64,000 nt of DNA from Pseudisothecium myosuroides (Eukaryota > Streptophyta > Bryopsida > Hypnales > Lembophyllaceae): contig OX637294.1 in NCBI GenBank assembly GCA_951799445.1, positions 20,857,452 to 20,921,451 on the forward strand, read 5' to 3'. A program made the position numbers and the translations under genes. Under the pieces are notes generated by a model. That model saw only the letters and a program-made list of their open reading frames with translations, did not search any database and was not told the origin of the DNA. Positions 59,196-64,000 of this stretch are shown in pieces. How positions within the stretch are numbered: the first letter of the stretch is position 1; each line of letters begins with the position of its first letter.

Positions 59196-61455
59196 GGAAT
59201 TCCAAACTCCGAACGGTCTCCTTGATCGAGCTCCTCCTTAGTTAATCGATTACCCACACGGCCTCGTACGTGCAGCAGAAACGATGTGTGGCCGCTTGGT
59301 AAAATTCTTCAGATTTCAAAGAATCACTGGAATGTACGTACCGAGCGCCTTCATCCGAATATCCCGCCTGAGACGCCTGTGAGCGGGCAACTTTTTGTTG
59401 ATGAATGACTTTGAGAGAAACTTAAGAACATTTGACGATTTTCTTCATCCAAAGAGATGATTATTTTTTGGGTGACTATTTTGGTGATACTTAGGTCTTG
59501 TCTTTCCAAGGTTAATATCTGAACACTACCCTCGAGTTAGTTGACATTTGTGTAAATTTGGTGCTCAAGAATGATGTGTCTTATCTGAGAGATTCAGGAT
59601 TGTTTACATGATTGGTCCCTTGCATATTGAAGGGCCCATTTCAATAAATTTGCACAATTCCAAGGTGTTTGCAAGCTACGGCGGGTGTACCAATTATTTT
59701 GTTGTAATGTACTACTTTGATTTGTTTTAAGAATTAAAACAATCTACAACAAAATGAATCTTGAATTTGGAGAGGTAAAAAGTTTTTACAAACCACGTCC
59801 TTGACCACGTCTATCTTATGTATACAAGAATATTGCAAAAATTTATGAAAAAATCTCTACACATGTGAACTAGATGAAAAACTTTTAATTACACTTAATG
59901 AATGCTTCCTCATGATGCACTATGTAATCTCATTGATAGCAATTCAGATAATTATCAAATAAATTAACTTAGGTCTTTAAAATTGCAAGGTTTGAATATT
60001 TCATTGTTTATACAATGGCCTCCATTGAATGGTACAAAGGAAACTAATTGATTTTAGGGTACAAGAAGGGGGGGGGACAACTAGACAAGGAGGCATGGAT
60101 GAAGAAATCTTAATGAGCTTTTAAGCAACTAGCTTAGTCTATGGTGTAAAATATTGTGGATAAATGTAATTTGCATATCTATCAATTGGCATAGTAAGTT
60201 AGGCAACAAATTAATGTAAATGTTAAAATGGCACTTGTATAGTAGCCTCTTTTTTTTGGCACTATGGGGCCACATTGTACCATTTCAAAATAAATCTTTA
60301 CTTTTTGCCAAATAAAAGTAATATTTTTGCCATATTTTGGTATTTCTCCCATTTCTATTTTATAATATGGACTAAGTAAACTAATTTGGATGAAAAACGC
60401 ATGAATATAAATGAAAGGTGTTTCTTGTTCCAAAAAAATGAATATACAAATACAAAGCTTTATCAAATTTTAAGTGATGGCCATTCTAGTACTCTCAAAA
60501 AAAAATTTAAAAAACTTGTTGCATAGAATACCACCAATTCAATAATGGATTATGACCAAGAGTTCCAAAATTTCAAAGTTTGAGGAACAAATGAAAACAA
60601 ATGTGTATTTAGCTCAGAGATTCTTTGTTCTTAATCCATCTAAATAGATACATATTTTTGTATTAGTTCTCTAACATTTCTACAATTATATAATTTTTCA
60701 AAAAAAAATTCTTTGCAAATTTTCTATAGTTTGAAGGATTTAGGACCATGTACAGGGTGGTTTCAATTTCTAAAATCACAAAGATGAATTATAAAATGTA
60801 ACTGAGAATAATAATTTAATGATGTGTTTCAAGCACAAGTTGTAAAATACGGTAGACCCTTAGATCATATCCTTGTAGTTAGATCAATTGTTCCATTGAC
60901 TAATATTTTTAAATAAAAATTTTGAACCAAAAATTAAAAATTACACTTCAAAAGTGGATTATTGAATGAAAATGTGCAAAAATAACTCTACTATAGAATT
61001 ACTTAGAACAATTCCTTGATATCCATTTTAAGTATTCTTATATGCAAAGATTACATTTTCAATGCCGCTTTCAATTGAATATCTCTTGTTTGAGCTTACA
61101 TTAATCTTGTTTGAGAATGTGTGAATTTTTTGATGCCAAATTTTTAATATTAATATATTAATGTAGAAAAATTGCTCACTATAGTAACCAATTTTCATCA
61201 TGCACTAAAGGTCTATAAATTTTTCAATTTGCATTTAGATTTGCGCAAAACTATCATGTATTTTGGCATCCAAACCAGCAATAGAAAATCCACCTCACCT
61301 TGCTATAGCTATTTCATGACATTTGTAAAAAATCCATGACAAACACTATGGTATAACTTAAACAATATCTAAAATCCATATTCTTTAAATAAATGTAAAT
61401 AGTATCTTTTTTTAGAGCTCTTAAATAAACATGAACCAATGTGCCTTGTGTTGTT
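59196..61455. other. Unassigned AT-rich intergenic DNA
   Basis: No gene, RNA or defined repeat seen. A run of nine to ten G occurs near 60068. The minus-strand frame at 60182-60466 is low-complexity AT-rich sequence and is not supported. Confidence 0.45.
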
Positions 61456-61853
61456 GCCACAACCAAAATATAAGTAAAAATCATTTTCTAATTTGAAAAA
61501 CCTTTGAAATTCAATATCTTTATGCACAAAGGAGTGCAAGGGCTTTATTGCAATGTAAGAAGTTGTGTTTGTGATACAAAAAGAAAGCTTTGTTTCACAA
61601 TGCGTAAAGGTTTTGTTTCACGGTGTTTGAACCTACACTGTGGAAGTTATGGATTTTTGAATTATTTTTAAATTAAAAATTGAATTAATTTATCTTTTAT
61701 TTTGGAAAAGCCATAACTTTTATAGTGTACATTCAAACACCCCAAGACAAAGCCCTTGCACTCTTTTATGCATAAAATAGAAGATGTTGAATTTCAAAAA
61801 AATTGCAAATTGCAAATTAGAAAATTATTTTTACTTTTATTTTGGTTGTGTGT
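61456..61853. mobile_element. Foldback element just upstream of U6 locus
   Basis: The arms, about 150-200 bp, are inverted copies: CACAACCAAAATATAAGTAA facing TTACTTTTATTTTGGTTGTG, with ATTTTCTAATTTG, GAAATTCAATATCTT and GCACTCTTTTATGCATAAA-type words in both. The centre near 61680 is AT-rich. No clear target duplication. It ends about 44 bp before the U6 upstream promoter element. Confidence 0.65.
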
Positions 61854-61896
61854 CAATATAAAATTAGGAAAATAAGAACTCAAAATAAAAAGACAA

Positions 61897-61939
61897 ATCC
61901 CATACTGATTGACAATTGCCAGAAACGTCGATATATAAA
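61897..61939 (+). promoter_or_regulatory. U6 Pol III promoter: USE-like box and TATA box
   Basis: ATCCCATACTG (61897-61907) resembles the plant upstream sequence element RTCCCACATCG with changes in its second half. TATATAAA follows at 61932-61939. The 24-bp gap between the two boxes is the spacing known for Pol III-transcribed plant snRNA genes, and the TATA box starts 31 bp before the RNA start. Confidence 0.75.
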
Positions 61940-61962
61940 CCTGTGATATCAGCTATTCTTTT

Positions 61963-62075
61963 GTCTCTTCGGAGACATCCCCAAAACTTGGGACGATACA
62001 GAGAAGATTAGCATGGCCCCTGTGCAAGGACGACCCCGGAGCGATCCGGACATTTTGGGAAGGTCCAATTTTTTT
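61963..62075 (+). ncRNA. U6: U6 spliceosomal snRNA (variant)
   Basis: Begins GTCTCTTCGGAGAC, the 5' stem-loop with a paired double change relative to the usual GTCCCTTCGGGGAC. It keeps ACAGAGA and AGATTAGCATGGCCCCTG in full, then GCAAGG. It ends at TTTTTTT, a Pol III terminator, after GGTCCAA. Two oddities: the internal stem-loop reads AAGGACGAC where U6 normally has AAGGATGAC, and the 3' part carries an extra CCGGA-GCGA-TCCGG hairpin, making the RNA about 113 nt against about 102. Functional variant or decaying copy is not decided. Confidence 0.82.
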
Positions 62076-62228
62076 GGTCCTGTTCATTTTTTATTTTTTA
62101 AATGGAAATCCATTGCAAAACAATCATTTTTCGTTTCTTGAGGTAAAAGAAAAGCAGTATTCTAAGAATTGGATTAGGGTTTAGGGGGGGAGTTTCAGAG
62201 GAGGTTTTGATGAACCTCAAGCCGGATG

Positions 62229-62292
62229 CAAGGCATAACATTCAGTAGCCTTCAGAGAGGCTGCCTTTTCCTCTCCGAAGTCCTCATCCACG
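62229..62292. other. Conserved ~60-bp hairpin-forming block, copy 2
   Basis: Closely matches 7019-7083. The core CTTCAGAGAGG ... CCTCTCCGAAG pairs over 11 bp with one mismatch. On the minus strand it reads as a peptide with EEKAASLKATECYAL that stops soon after. It lies about 150 bp downstream of the U6 terminator. Confidence 0.4.
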
Positions 62293-62451
62293 ACTTTCAT
62301 CCCCACTTAATTTATGTAAGCTTTGGTATCGGGATTATGGTATGTTCCAATTTCTTTTCTTAATTTTAGGACTAGACATACAAATCATCAAATATTGTAG
62401 TGAAAGATGTTGGCAAAGAATCCAAAGAGTAGTACACTAATGCCTTGTTAA

Positions 62452-62838
62452 CCCCTAAAGGACCAAGGTGCGTTTTTTGGCAACTTAGCAATTTTGGCAA
62501 CTCACTACGAATGGAGTTTTTATTTCTTTTCTTTGAAAATTTTACACAACATGTGCCTGAGGAGTAGCTTTAAGGCCCAACAATTTTCATAACTTTTGAC
62601 TACATAGATAAAAAGTTATTGCATGATATGTGATTTTCTTTGAACTTTGGGCAGCCCGGGCAGCTCTGAAAATTTCTTTAAAAATGACTTTTAAAAAAAA
62701 TAAAAATTTGAAATTGGTTCTTTAGATTTATATAAGTGTGGGAAGCTTTGAATCATTCAATTCCGATCTATGAGTCAAAAGTTATGAGGAGTTTAAGTTT
62801 GCAGGTAAGCATGGAATCTTTGAAAACCATAACTACCC
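62452..62838. mobile_element. Single arm of the 740-bp TTAA hairpin family
   Basis: Begins CCCCTAAAGGACCAAGGTGC after TTAA (62448-62451) and follows the left arm of 51797-52536 to about AAGTTTGCAGGTA. The right arm is missing, and the sequence runs into a CACTAG-type fragment. Probably truncated by later insertion or deletion. Confidence 0.7.
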
Positions 62839-62922
62839 ACAAATTTCTGCATTGGAAACGTGGGCTTCAACAAATTTCAGCCCACGCAAAACTGCGATTT
62901 CCAACGAAGTTTTCTTCTAGTG
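62839..62922. mobile_element. Fragment of CACTAGAAG foldback MITE
   Basis: Ends CCAACGAAGTTTTCTTCTAGTG, the inverse of a CACTAGAAGAAA end as at 10876-11038. Internally, GTGGGCTTCAACAAATTTCA followed by GCCCACG folds back on itself. The left boundary is uncertain. Confidence 0.5.
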
Positions 62923-62926
62923 CATG

Positions 62927-63363
62927 CACTCATAGTTAAGTCAAAAACAAAGAATTGTGTTAAAAGTAGAATTTCAGACCTCGTTTAGGCATAGTAAAAT
63001 AACTTTTTTCAAAAAACTTTGGACTAAAAAAAGTTGTTAAATGATGATAAGTTTCACCTCCAAAAATCCGTTTGGAATTTTGAATCTCCAATCAAAAGTT
63101 ATGATTAAAATTCGGAGAGGGGTTGGAATGGATTTAAAAATGACTTTGTAGAAAATGTCTATTAAAACTCCTCTCCAAAATTTATTCATAACTTTTGATT
63201 GGAGATTAAAAATCCCAAAAGGATTTTTGGAGGTGAAACTTATCTTCATTTTACAACTTTTTTTAGTTCAAAGTTTTTTGAAAAAAGATATTTTACTATG
63301 CCTAAACGAGGTCTGAAATTCTACTTTTAACACAATTCTTTGTTTTTGACTTAACTATGAGTG
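62927..63363. mobile_element. 437-bp near-perfect foldback element
   Basis: Left end CACTCATAGTTAAGTC, right end GACTTAACTATGAGTG. The arms of about 190 bp are near-perfect inverted copies separated by about 55 bp. The 4-bp direct repeat CATG flanks both ends (62923-62926 and 63364-63367). No coding sequence. Confidence 0.8.
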
Positions 63364-63685
63364 CATGAGAACCTACAAATTCTAATTTATTTATCCCACA
63401 TGGATTGCTCTACCTTCTACCACTCCATGTGCATATAAAGAGTTGTCTTCTCGCTTCAAAAGCACAATGCAGAAATGGGTTCCAATCCAAAGTGGGGTAA
63501 TTCTATAATAACATAGAAATCAATACTCTGAATGAATCCATTAGCATTTTGTTTAAAGTTCTTATTGTTTTGTATTCAGTTTAACTTGGAAATTTTTAAT
63601 TTTTCAATACTTTAGTGTACAGTCGCGGTGCGGGCTCGAAGTTCGGTTCTAACAAATATTGACAACTGTCCGCATGAAATCAGTA
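63364..63685. other. Unassigned DNA
   Basis: No gene. A TTTAGTGTAC word near 63613 resembles the termini of the next element, so a second nested end is possible. Confidence 0.4.
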
Positions 63686-63997
63686 CACTAAATAGGGTAT
63701 TTAGTGTTGGCAACACTATTTGCGAACCATGACACTAAATATCATTAAGCCTACTAAAGTAAGTAACATTAAATGTAATTTCTAACATTAAATATACTTT
63801 ATGGTAAATCTGAAATCTAGAAATGTTTACATTTAGTGTTAGAACTTATTAAAGGAAGGTAGAAGGAAAGAGAAGGCAAAGGCGGCGCATTGAAATTTAG
63901 CACTACACTAATCGTCCTAAAATTGACATTTAGTGTAGGGTCAAGTAGGGTGGTAATTACACCAAATGTAATCCAACACTAAATACCCTATTTAGTG
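63686..63997. mobile_element. Element with perfect 25-bp inverted ends, at window edge
   Basis: Left end CACTAAATAGGGTATTTAGT continuing GTTGG; the right end is its exact inverse. TA flanks both sides (63684-63685, 63998-63999). Each end is also internally palindromic (CACTAAATA/TATTTAGTG). The interior has further CACTAAATA-like words and no gene. CACTA or TA-target mariner-type movement are both possible, since the window ends one base later. Confidence 0.65.
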
Positions 63998-64000
63998 TAG

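Noticed and set aside
1..64000. tRNA genes, rRNA, CRISPR arrays, organelle inserts
   Set aside because: No cloverleaf with A and B boxes, no rRNA-like conserved block, no regular spacer arrays and no plastid or mitochondrial gene sequence was noticed on either strand.

Overview
This is a stretch of a large, AT-rich, repeat-laden plant-type nuclear genome. It holds one well-supported multi-exon housekeeping gene, one Pol III U6 small RNA locus, and a tandem segmental duplication carrying a small family of secreted cysteine-rich proteins. The plant (streptophyte) origin rests on three things: the plant-style peroxisomal Deg15/glyoxysomal processing protease with 14 GT-AG exons, the plant Pol III spacing between upstream element and TATA box at the U6 locus, and transposon relics of the kinds common in plants (CACTA foldbacks, Stowaway-like and pogo-like MITEs). 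I cannot name the species. The low gene density and AT-rich long intergenic sequence would fit a non-seed plant or another repeat-rich genome, but this is a guess.

Layout. Positions 1-21,300 are a gene-poor mosaic of nested repeats: TTAA-flanked piggyBac-like elements, CACTA-like foldback MITEs, a G-run terminal-repeat element, and copies of an unclassified repeat family (called R1 here). Positions 21,300-30,300 hold the DEG15 gene on the + strand, with a GC-richer promoter and leader, a coding region of 810 residues over 14 exons, and a C-terminal SRL peroxisome signal. Positions 30,300-34,570 are again repeats and unassigned AT-rich DNA.

Positions 34,572-59,195 are two adjacent direct copies of a roughly 12-kb unit (34,572-about 46,610 and 46,618-about 59,195). 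Each unit has a minus-strand gene (type A) near its left end and a plus-strand gene (type B) near its right end. All four encode the same kind of small protein: a signal peptide followed by modules with invariant Cys spacing. B in unit 1 is broken by a nonsense codon. Comparing the two units gives filled and empty sites for several mobile elements: two TTAA insertions and one TA-flanked MITE in unit 2, and one insertion with a 9-bp target duplication in unit 1.

Positions 59,196-64,000 are mostly repeats but include a U6-like snRNA locus at 61,963-62,075. Its promoter and terminator look intact, while its internal stem-loop and 3' domain are unusual. Coordinates of repeat boundaries were read by eye. 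No similarity search was run, so transposon superfamily names are inferences from target-site duplications and terminal motifs.
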